Shown here: piece by piece, positions 15,618 through 22,591 of the stretch
Position numbering within the stretch: position 1 is the stretch's first letter
How the letters are laid out: each line of letters begins with the position of its first letter
Assembly: GCA_023663615.1 (NCBI GenBank)
Contig: JAMPHA010000025.1
Coordinates: 1 to 33,706, forward strand
Length of the DNA: 33,706 nt
Direction of reading: 5' to 3'
DNA from: DLAJ01 sp023663615
GTDB lineage: Bacteria; Bacillota; Clostridia; Lachnospirales; Lachnospiraceae
Notes under the pieces: model-generated
What the model was told of the DNA's origin: nothing
The model's database searches: none
Seen by the model: only the letters and a program-made list of their open reading frames with translations
Position numbers and translations under genes: made by a program

Positions 15618-16523
15618 CTACCACTCATACGGCGTCTGCTGGTAGACGTAATAATTGAGCCAGTTGCTGTAAAGAATGTTACAGTGCGCCCGCCATTGCA
15701 GATTCGGCTTTAACGCCGGATCGTCCTGCGGATAGTAATTTTTTGGCATCGTGATCGGCAGCCCCCGCTCTAAATCGCGGCGGTATTCTTTATCCAGCGT
15801 CACGCGGTCGTATTCGGGATGTCCCATCACAAAAATCTGCGCCCCCTGCCTTGCCATCAACAGATAAATACCTGCTTCGTCGGACTCCGCAAGGATGGTG
15901 AGTTCGCTGCATTTCCTGACGTCCCCCTCATGGATCTGCGTATGTCTGGAATGCGGCGCCATAAAAATGTCGTCAAAGCCTCTGACGAGCGGAATCTTCC
16001 GGTTCATCACGCGATGCGGATAAATGCCGAACAGCTTCTTGTCAAGCAGATGCTTCTGAATCCCGTAATGATGATAGAGTCCCGCCTGCGCGCCCCAGCA
16101 GATATGCAGCGTACTCGTGGCATGGGTCGTCGTCCAGTCCATGATGTGACAGAGTTCTTTCCAATAATCCACTTCCTCGTATTCCATCTGCTCCACCGGC
16201 GCGCCGGTAATGATGAATCCGTCAAAATTCCTGTCCTCGATCTTATCAAACGTCGTATAAAACTGGTTCAGATGACTCTGCGGCGTATTCTGCGCAATAT
16301 GCGTGCGCACATTGACAAACGTAACATCCACCTGTAAGGGGGTATTCGAAAACGCGCGTAAAAGCTGCAGCTCCGTGTCCTCTTTTAAGGGCATCAGATT
16401 CAGAATGCCCACCTGCAGCGGCCGGATGTCCTGATGGAGCGCCCTGTTTTCATCCATCACAAAGATATTTTCGTTTTCCAGAATTTCTTTTGCCGGTAGT
16501 TTACTCTGTGTCTTAATCGGCAT
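15618..16523 (-). CDS. metA: homoserine O-acetyltransferase (MetA/MetAA type)
   Basis: This 301-residue enzyme of methionine biosynthesis acylates L-homoserine. The catalytic Cys142 is in LHICWGAQAG, and the His/Glu of the triad is in FVMGHPEYD. Residue 111 is Glu (GAPVEQMEYEEVDYW). In this family Glu111 is associated with acetyl-CoA use and Gly111 with succinyl-CoA, so acetyl transfer is expected despite the frequent annotation as O-succinyltransferase. Length is typical. No SAM riboswitch or T-box is apparent in the 81 bp upstream. Confidence 0.95.
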   Translation of the reverse strand: MPIKTQSKLPAKEILENENIFVMDENRALHQDIRPLQVGILNLMPLKEDTELQLLRAFSNTPLQVDVTFVNVRTHIAQNTPQSHLNQFYTTFDKIEDRNFDGFIITGAPVEQMEYEEVDYWKELCHIMDWTTTHATSTLHICWGAQAGLYHHYGIQKHLLDKKLFGIYPHRVMNRKIPLVRGFDDIFMAPHSRHTQIHEGDVRKCSELTILAESDEAGIYLLMARQGAQIFVMGHPEYDRVTLDKEYRRDLERGLPITMPKNYYPQDDPALKPNLQWRAHCNILYSNWLNYYVYQQTPYEW

Positions 16524-16604
16524 GATCGCCGCCTGCCTTTCCCTGATTCCTAAATAGTGCCGTCCTGTTTTTTGCTTCTTTCGCTTCCACGAAATATTAT
16601 CATA

Positions 16605-18629
16605 TCATGCCTGCCCGGAATCCGCAAGCATTCCGAATAATTCCGCCTCGGACAGCACCGGGATGCCGAGTTCGTTTGCCTTCGTCAGCTTCGATCCCGC
16701 CGCTTCCCCCGCCAGTACATAATCTGTTTTTTTGGATACCGACCCCGTCACCTTTCCGCCATGCTTTTCGATCAGCTCCTGCGCCTGCTTCCGATCTAAC
16801 GTCGGCAGCGTCCCGGTAATGACAAACGTCTGATTGATCAGGCGCGTGCCCGTCTCCTCCCGCGCGGACCTCAGATTGACTCCCGCCGCCCGGAACCGCT
16901 CGATCATGCGCCTGTTTGCTTCTTTTGCAAAAAAAGCAAGAATACTCTGCGCCGTTGTCGGTCCCACATCGGGAACCGCGGTCAGCGCCTCAAAATCCGC
17001 CGCCATCAGCGCGTCCAGATCGGCGAACTGCCGCATGATGCCCTTTGCCGTCGTCTTACCGACATTGTCAATGCCGAGCCCCGTCAAAAGCTGGTCGGCG
17101 TTGTTGCTCTTGGATTCCTCGACCGCCTTTAAGATCCGATCGGTGTTTTTTTCTTTTCCCACCAGTTTTCGCTCAATCAGTTCTTCGCGTTTTTCTTTCA
17201 AATAGTAAATATCCGTATAATCGTGGAGGTACCCCTCCTCGATCAGGATTTTCACATAGGATTCGCCGAGCGCCTTGATGTCCATGGCATCCCTGCCGGC
17301 AAAATAGGCGATCGTGCGCAAAAGCTGCGCCGGGCAGGAGGGGTTGACGCATTTGTAATCCGCCGTATCGCTCTCCTGCACGACTTCCTCACCGCAGACC
17401 GGGCAGATTTTCGGAATGCGGAACACGCTGCCCGTGGAACGCACGACTTCCTTTACGCGCGGAATGATCTCTCCCGATTTATAGACGAGCACCGCCGCGC
17501 CCAGATCAATGCCGAGTTTGTCAATATAATCCTGATTGTGCAGTGTCGCGCGCGAAACCCATGTCCCGCACAGCCGCACCGGCTCCTTGAAGATCGCGGT
17601 CGGCGCGATCTTTCCGGTTCTCCCGACCGTCAGCTCAATTTCTCCGATGACGGCCTCTTTCTCTTCCGGCGGATATTTATAGGCGATATGCCCCGCCGAG
17701 TATTTGCTTCCCGCAGGGAAATCGCGCCGATAGGCGATCTGCTCAATTTTCACGACCGCGCCGTCAATATCGTATGCATACTCGCCGCGCGCCTCGCCGA
17801 TCTCGTCGATCGCCGCAAGGATTTCCTCATCTTTTGCACAGCAGCGATGCGGCACGACCGCGACTCCCGCCTGAGACAGCCGTGCAAGCCCCTGCGTATG
17901 CGCTTCCATGAGCATCCCGCTTTCTGCGCCGCCCGCAGCGTCCTGCACATTAAATACGAACATCCGCAGTCCGCGCTTTGCCGTGATGGAAGGATCCAGC
18001 TGGCGCAGCGTCCCCGCCGCCAGATTGCGCGGATTTGCCGCAGGCTGTTTTCCGTTCTGCTCCTGTTCCTCATTGTAGCGCTCAAAATCCGCATGCGTCA
18101 TATAGACTTCGCCGCGCAGTTCCACATAGCCGTCCACATCAATGTGCTCCCGCACGTCCGGGATCACGCGCGCATTTAAGGTCACATCCTCCCCGATGAG
18201 TCCGTTTCCCCTGGTCTCGGCAAGGGTCAGCGCGCCGTTTTCATAGCGCAGCGTCATCGAAAGCCCGTCAATCTTATGCTCCACGGAAAAAAGCACATCG
18301 GGATGCATCGCGCGTACCTCGTGTACCCAGCTTAGGACCTCCTCCTTCGAAAACACGTCCTGAATGCTGAGCATGGGAACACGGTGCGCCACACTGACGC
18401 CCGATTCCCGCTTTACCGCACCGCCCACTTTGCCGGTCGGGCTTTCTTTGCTCCGCCATTCCGGATGTGCTTTTTCCAGCTCCCGCAGTTCTAAATTGAG
18501 CATATCAAATTCGTAGTCGGAAATATCGGAGGCATTCTCCTCGTGATATTGCCGGTTATAACGGTTCACCAGCGCTACCAGCTCATCGTAGCGCTCTTTT
18601 GTCTGCTCATTTTTTCCGTTCCCGCTCAT
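16605..18629 (-). CDS. ligA: NAD-dependent DNA ligase LigA
   Basis: This 674-residue enzyme seals nicks in replication and repair using NAD+. The order is: Ia domain with the YxxxYHE-like NRYNRQYHEENASDISDYEFD, a nucleotidyltransferase domain with the adenylated Lys119 in EHKIDG, an OB fold, a four-Cys zinc finger (CPVCGEEV...CVNPSCPAQ), HhH repeats (LTGLGIDNVGKTTAKGI, LTAVPDVGPTTA) and a C-terminal BRCT domain (LINQTFVITGTLPTLDRKQA). Length is full. The start ATG overlaps the stop of the upstream pseudouridine synthase (ATGA), so translation is coupled. Confidence 0.97.
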   Translation of the reverse strand: MSGNGKNEQTKERYDELVALVNRYNRQYHEENASDISDYEFDMLNLELRELEKAHPEWRSKESPTGKVGGAVKRESGVSVAHRVPMLSIQDVFSKEEVLSWVHEVRAMHPDVLFSVEHKIDGLSMTLRYENGALTLAETRGNGLIGEDVTLNARVIPDVREHIDVDGYVELRGEVYMTHADFERYNEEQEQNGKQPAANPRNLAAGTLRQLDPSITAKRGLRMFVFNVQDAAGGAESGMLMEAHTQGLARLSQAGVAVVPHRCCAKDEEILAAIDEIGEARGEYAYDIDGAVVKIEQIAYRRDFPAGSKYSAGHIAYKYPPEEKEAVIGEIELTVGRTGKIAPTAIFKEPVRLCGTWVSRATLHNQDYIDKLGIDLGAAVLVYKSGEIIPRVKEVVRSTGSVFRIPKICPVCGEEVVQESDTADYKCVNPSCPAQLLRTIAYFAGRDAMDIKALGESYVKILIEEGYLHDYTDIYYLKEKREELIERKLVGKEKNTDRILKAVEESKSNNADQLLTGLGIDNVGKTTAKGIMRQFADLDALMAADFEALTAVPDVGPTTAQSILAFFAKEANRRMIERFRAAGVNLRSAREETGTRLINQTFVITGTLPTLDRKQAQELIEKHGGKVTGSVSKKTDYVLAGEAAGSKLTKANELGIPVLSEAELFGMLADSGQA

Positions 18630-19726
18630 ACGCTCCTGTCTCCGTTTCTGCCTGTTCTGCTTTGTCTGTATCCTTCTGTACGGGATCCGCCTGCTCTGTC
18701 CTGTCTGCGCACATCCAGCCTGTCTTGTTCCATCCGTGCGGTATCGCGTCTGTTCTGTTTCGGCTGCACGGTATTTCGTCTATTCTGTTCCGTCCATGCG
18801 GTCTCCCGTCTGTTCTGTTTCGGCTGCGCAGTATCTCGCCTGTTTCGTTCCGTCCATGCGGTATCTTGCCTATTCCGTTTCGGCTGCACGGTATTTCGTC
18901 TGTTCTGTTCCGTCCATGCGGTATCTTGCCTGTTCCGTTCCGTCCATGCAGATTCCCGCCTGCCATGCTCCGGCTGCCCGGTCTCCCGTCCGCTTCGCTC
19001 TGTGTGCGCAAGTCCTGCCTGTCTGTATAATTCCGCGAGCTCCGCGCCCTCCACAACGCGGTATTCTCCTTCATGCAGTTCTCCTAATGTCACATTCAAC
19101 ACGCGGATGCGCCGTATGGACACGACATGATAACCGAATTGATGAAACATTCTGCGGATCTGGCGGTTTAATCCCTGCGTCAGCACAACGCGGTACGTAT
19201 ATTTTCCCATGCGCTCGATCACGCACGGGCGGGTGCGCTGCTCTAACTCTTCCAAATACACACCCTCCGACATTGTCCACATATGTTCCTGCGTCACTTC
19301 CTTATGAACCTTGACAATATATTCCTTTTCATGCCGGTTCGCTCCCTGCATCATCGCATGAATCAGACCGCCGTCGTTCGTCATTAACAAAAGTCCCTCG
19401 GAATCCTTATCCAGTCTGCCCGCATAGGTCACGCGGATCGGATATTGCAGGGCGTCCGTGATCGTTTTTTCTGCGTAGCGGTCCTTTTCCGTGCAGGTGA
19501 TCCCGACCGGCTTATAATAGGCAAGAACCACTTTCCCCTCTCTTTTCTGCACCGGTTTTCCGTTCACCGTGACCGATACGCCGTCATGTACGGATGCGCC
19601 AAGCTGCGCCGGTTTTCCATTGATGAAAACCCGCCCTTCCGCAATCAGCTTGTCCGCCTCTCTGCGGGAGCATACGCCGCTCTCCGCCAAATATTTATTT
19701 AACCGGATTTGTTCTTTTTCTGCCAT
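18626..19726 (-). CDS. rluF: RluF-type 23S rRNA pseudouridine synthase with repetitive Arg-rich tail
   Basis: This 366-residue protein has an N-terminal S4 RNA-binding domain (IRLNKYLAESGVCSRREADKLI) and the RsuA/RluB/E/F catalytic domain with the catalytic Asp in AGRLDKDSEGLLLMTNDG. GANRHEKEYIVKV and TQGLNRQIRRMFHQFGY are closest to RluF. After about residue 240 the enzyme ends, and a ~125-residue hydrophilic tail follows, built of 10-residue repeats such as AWTERNRQDT and VQPKQNRRDT. The tail is predicted disordered and strongly basic; I infer RNA or ribosome tethering. The ATG at 19726 has AGAGGAG seven bases upstream and starts the S4 domain (the frame is open to 19768). Assignment as RluF rather than RluB is moderately secure. 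Confidence 0.88.
   Translation of the reverse strand: MAEKEQIRLNKYLAESGVCSRREADKLIAEGRVFINGKPAQLGASVHDGVSVTVNGKPVQKREGKVVLAYYKPVGITCTEKDRYAEKTITDALQYPIRVTYAGRLDKDSEGLLLMTNDGGLIHAMMQGANRHEKEYIVKVHKEVTQEHMWTMSEGVYLEELEQRTRPCVIERMGKYTYRVVLTQGLNRQIRRMFHQFGYHVVSIRRIRVLNVTLGELHEGEYRVVEGAELAELYRQAGLAHTERSGRETGQPEHGRRESAWTERNRQDTAWTEQNRRNTVQPKRNRQDTAWTERNRRDTAQPKQNRRETAWTEQNRRNTVQPKQNRRDTARMEQDRLDVRRQDRAGGSRTEGYRQSRTGRNGDRSV
18721..18990 (-). repeat. 30-bp tandem repeat (nine units) in the rluF tail
   Basis: Units begin at 18721, 18751, 18781, 18811, 18841, 18871, 18901, 18931 and 18961. Two subtypes, one with CGTCCATGCGG and one with CGGCTGCACGG, mostly alternate, giving a 60-bp higher-order period. 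The unit length is a multiple of three, so the reading frame is preserved. Confidence 0.95.
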
Positions 19727-19764
19727 TGCGATTCTCCTCTGCCAACACGGCAAAAAATCGTGCT

Positions 19765-21327
19765 TCACACCTGCCTTAGTCCTTTCGGATAATGGTTTTT
19801 GATCTGCACGCCGCCCGCCTTTCCCCAGCCGAGCGCATACCCTTCATAAGTCAGCAGTACCCAGCCGTGCAGCTCCTCCTTCGCCGTTATGACTTCTCCC
19901 CGCAGATAGCGCTCCGCCTCTGGAAGCGAGAGCGCCTGTACACGCGCCGCATCCTGCGCGCCGAGTGCGCGCGCCAGTGCGTGCGCCGGTTCAAAACGGT
20001 TCTTTTTATATTCTCCGAGATGCAGTCCCGCACGCTCCACTTTCAGATTTTTCATATCCCGCATCTCAGGCGGCACCAGATACAGCTGTTCTCCAAATGT
20101 AACAAAAACGCCATCCGGCGCGCGGGTGAGCGTCTCGTGCGCAAACTGCTCCCACAGCGCGAGAATGTCCTTCCTTTTCGTCTGCGGCACATGCGGATAA
20201 GGCTCGTCCGCTTCGGAGAGCATCCGACTATCGCACGCCGTACCCGCAATCCCCGCGAAAGCCGCGCCCGCGTACCCCACCCCCATAGAAACCGCTTCCG
20301 GCGCATCTGTCCGTATCGCTTCCTGCGCTTCCCACCGCCGTTTTATGAGTCCCGCCACAAAATGACCTTCCCCCGTCAGCCGGTGCGGAAACAGGCGCAG
20401 GCACCGTTCGACCTGTATCTTTCTATTTTCCTGCGCGGAAAAATCCGGCACGCCGCCGTACAAAGCCGCCCATTCGGGACGCCCGCGCTCCATTCCCTCA
20501 TAAAAAGGAATCTGCACCAGTTCATAATCCGGATGTGCCCGCAAAAAGCGCACGATCACACCTTCATTCTCCATCGGCGCAAACGTACAGGTCGAGTAAA
20601 GCAACAGACCGCCCGGCAGTAACATCCGATCCGCGCTTTCCAAAATCGCAAGCTGACGTTCGGCGCACTGTCCAACGCACTCCTCACTCCATTCCGCACG
20701 GGCGTTCTCATCTTTTCGGAACATTCCCTCTCCGGAGCAGGGCGCGTCCACTAAAATCCGGTGAAAAAAGTACGGAAAAGATTCCGCAAGCCGCGCCGGT
20801 TCTTCATTGAGCACCACGCAGTTGCGGATGCCGAAGCGCTCCACATTCTGCGCTAAAATTCGGGCGCGTGAGGGGACGATCTCATTGGAAACTAAAAGTC
20901 CCTTCCCATTCATTTTTCCTGCGATCTGCGTCGTTTTTCCGCCCGGCGCCGCGCACAGATCCAAAATGCGTTCTCCCGGCTGTGCGTCAAGCGCCTCCGC
21001 CGCCGACATCGCGCTCGGATCCTGAATATAATATACCCCCGCCTCATGGAGCACATGTTTTCCCGGACGGAGCTCCTTTTTACAGGTATACCCTTCCTTT
21101 GCCCACGGAACCGCTTCCAGCAGAAATGCCCCCGCCGCCTGCACAAACGCCGCGCGCTCCGCTTTCAGCGGATTATAACGCAAACCGTAGGCGCTTTCCT
21201 TTTCATAGCTTTCCAGAAACGCCGGAAATTCCCCGCCAAGCATGTCCTGCATCCGTTTTAGGAACGCAGGCGGGAGCGGAATTGGGGATATGCCCGCCTG
21301 ATTCGTTTTCTTTGTTTTTCTCATCAT
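19765..21327 (-). CDS. RsmB/NOP-family rRNA (cytosine-C5) methyltransferase, RsmF-like
   Basis: This protein of ~520 residues transfers methyl from SAM to C5 of cytosine in rRNA. An N-terminal substrate-binding region (YGLRYNPLK) precedes the SAM motif DLCAAPGGKTTQIA, the motif IV loop VDAPCSGEGMF and the catalytic-Cys motif LLYSTCTFAPMENE. The C-terminal RsmF-type region ends in a PUA-like segment (WVLLTYEGYALGWGK), the usual arrangement in Firmicutes RsmF-like proteins. A GTG at 21342 is possible, but the ATG at 21327, just after the upstream stop (21330), is preferred. The ribosome site is poor, so coupling to the upstream gene is likely. Confidence 0.9.
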   Translation of the reverse strand: MMRKTKKTNQAGISPIPLPPAFLKRMQDMLGGEFPAFLESYEKESAYGLRYNPLKAERAAFVQAAGAFLLEAVPWAKEGYTCKKELRPGKHVLHEAGVYYIQDPSAMSAAEALDAQPGERILDLCAAPGGKTTQIAGKMNGKGLLVSNEIVPSRARILAQNVERFGIRNCVVLNEEPARLAESFPYFFHRILVDAPCSGEGMFRKDENARAEWSEECVGQCAERQLAILESADRMLLPGGLLLYSTCTFAPMENEGVIVRFLRAHPDYELVQIPFYEGMERGRPEWAALYGGVPDFSAQENRKIQVERCLRLFPHRLTGEGHFVAGLIKRRWEAQEAIRTDAPEAVSMGVGYAGAAFAGIAGTACDSRMLSEADEPYPHVPQTKRKDILALWEQFAHETLTRAPDGVFVTFGEQLYLVPPEMRDMKNLKVERAGLHLGEYKKNRFEPAHALARALGAQDAARVQALSLPEAERYLRGEVITAKEELHGWVLLTYEGYALGWGKAGGVQIKNHYPKGLRQV

Positions 21328-21329
21328 GC

Positions 21330-21653
21330 TTATTTTTTCCACGGCTCCTGCTCCGTGACTCCCATGCGATAAAGTTCGTCTATCTGTCCGTCCCGCGTCC
21401 CGTCCGGCTTATAGGCGCGTAACATGGCAAGAAGCCGCTGCGCAGGCGCCTCCGTGAACGATACGTTTTCATGCTCGGACAATGCCGCCGCAAGAAACGC
21501 CTGCACCGTTTCCTCTCCCCACTCAGGGGCAGAAATGCCGGACAGGTGATAGAGCAGTCCGATCCCGTAGGCGCATTCATAATTGCTGATGATGATTCCG
21601 TTTCCCGCCAGGCATTTGATCATCACTGCCTGTCTCGCCAAGATCGGCACCAT
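21330..21653 (-). CDS. small uncharacterised protein
   Basis: This is a 107-residue soluble protein of unknown function. It starts MVPILARQAVMIKCLAG and contains an aromatic/Gly-rich core (IIISNYECAYGIGLLYHLSG). The C-terminal half is helical (ETVQAFLAAALSEHEN). The frame is open to 21707, but the ATG at 21653 has GGAGG eight bases upstream; the extra N-terminus would be encoded by the flanking 68-bp repeat. Its stop is 2 bp before the methyltransferase start, so the two are cotranscribed. I recognise no domain. Confidence 0.7.
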   Translation of the reverse strand: MVPILARQAVMIKCLAGNGIIISNYECAYGIGLLYHLSGISAPEWGEETVQAFLAAALSEHENVSFTEAPAQRLLAMLRAYKPDGTRDGQIDELYRMGVTEQEPWKK

Positions 21654-21684
21654 GCTTTCTTCCTCCGTTCCGCGCGCATCCATA

Positions 21685-21880
21685 TCCTGACAGCAGGATG
21701 CCGACATCCGCTACTGTTATCCTTCCACGACCGCGACCGTCGCGCTATCCGTTCCTGACAGCGCGATGCCGGCGCGCGCTGTTGCTATCCTTTCACGATC
21801 GCGATCATCGCGCTATCCATTCCTGACAGCGCGATGCCGGCGCGCGCTGTTGCTATCCTTCCACGATCGCGATCGTCGTG
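21685..21880 (-). repeat. 68-bp tandem repeat (about 2.9 units) over the 3' end of deoC
   Basis: Three copies at exact 68-bp spacing start at TCCTGACAG (21685, 21753, 21821). Each contains a copy of the last codons and stop of deoC (TATCCTT(T/C)CACGA on the plus strand) plus a GC-rich inverted repeat (ACAGCGCG/CGCGCTGT). The copy farthest from deoC is the most diverged. The functional stop of deoC is in the third copy. Confidence 0.92.
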
Positions 21881-22500
21881 CTCGTGCCGAGTCTGCTCGC
21901 TCCCGCGTCAAGCATCTCCTGCGCCGTCTTTGAATCGCGGATGCCGCCCGACGCTTTCACACCGATTTCCGTTCCCACCGTTTTTCTCATGAGCGCCACA
22001 TCCTGCGCCGTCGCGCCGCCCGTCGAAAACCCGGTGGACGTCTTGACAAAATCCGCTCCCGCTTTCACCGCCAGCTCGCAGGCGCGCACCTTTTCCTCCT
22101 CGCTTAACAGACAGGTCTCAATGATAACTTTTAAGAGCGCTTTCCTGCCGCATGCTTTTTTGACCGATGCAATATCGGAACATACCGCCTCGTCGTCATG
22201 CTCTTTTAACGCGCCGACATTGATGACCATATCAATTTCCTGCGCGCCGTCTTCCACGGCAAGTTCCGTCTCCGCGCACTTCGCGCGCGTGCTCATCTGC
22301 CCGAGCGGAAAGCCGACCACGGTGCAGACCTTTACGTCCGTGCCGCATAATTCTTTTGCCACGAGCGCCGTATAATAACTGTTCACGCAGACGGACGCAA
22401 AGCCGTACTGCCGCGCTTCCCTACACACCTGAATGATCTGTTCTTTTGTCGCATCCGCCTTTAACAGCGTATGATCGAATAATTTGGGATTCATTTTCAT
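21853..22500 (-). CDS. deoC: deoxyribose-phosphate aldolase DeoC
   Basis: This 215-residue class I aldolase cleaves 2-deoxyribose-5-phosphate to acetaldehyde and glyceraldehyde-3-phosphate in deoxynucleoside catabolism. The Schiff-base Lys is in ADFVKTSTGFS, the second Lys in GVKASGGIR, and LLKVIIETCLL and VGFPLGQM are family signatures. Of several in-frame ATGs, the one at 22500 has AAAGGG at 7-base spacing. An extended -10 (TGGTATAAT) lies just upstream, after the terminator of the ABC operon. It heads the run deoC, small unknown gene, methyltransferase, rluF, ligA. Confidence 0.96.
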   Translation of the reverse strand: MKMNPKLFDHTLLKADATKEQIIQVCREARQYGFASVCVNSYYTALVAKELCGTDVKVCTVVGFPLGQMSTRAKCAETELAVEDGAQEIDMVINVGALKEHDDEAVCSDIASVKKACGRKALLKVIIETCLLSEEEKVRACELAVKAGADFVKTSTGFSTGGATAQDVALMRKTVGTEIGVKASGGIRDSKTAQEMLDAGASRLGTSTTIAIVEG

Positions 22501-22533
22501 AACCATGCCCTTTCTTATTTGTTTTCTGACGAC

Positions 22534-22542
22534 ATTATACCA
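22534..22542 (-). promoter_or_regulatory. extended -10 promoter of deoC
   Basis: The minus strand reads TGGTATAAT about 35 bp upstream of the deoC start. No convincing -35 is visible, as is normal for extended -10 promoters. Confidence 0.5.
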
Positions 22543-22549
22543 TAGATTT

Positions 22550-22582
22550 CCAAAAGAAAACACCCCGCAGAAAAGCGGGGTG
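22550..22582 (-). terminator. terminator of the lipoprotein/ABC operon
   Basis: CACCCCGC and GCGGGGTG form a perfect 8-bp GC-rich stem with a 6-base loop. On the minus strand it is followed by TTTTCTTTT. It lies 9 bp after the permease gene ends. Confidence 0.92.
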
Positions 22583-22591
22583 CAGGAATGT

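Noticed and set aside
16524..16604. SAM riboswitch or T-box upstream of metA
   Set aside because: Only 81 bp separate ligA and metA and no conserved core or terminator/antiterminator pair is visible.
18721..18990. CRISPR-like array
   Set aside because: Units are contiguous with no unique spacers and encode the rluF tail; no cas genes are nearby.
18607..19074. Minus-strand 155-codon frame in the rluF tail
   Set aside because: A 30-bp repeat stays open in several frames automatically; the rluF frame is continuous with the enzyme and this one is not.
21654..21707. Upstream start of the small unknown protein (MSASCCQDMD...)
   Set aside because: It is encoded by the diverged 68-bp repeat copy and lacks a ribosome site, whereas the ATG at 21653 has GGAGG at ideal spacing.
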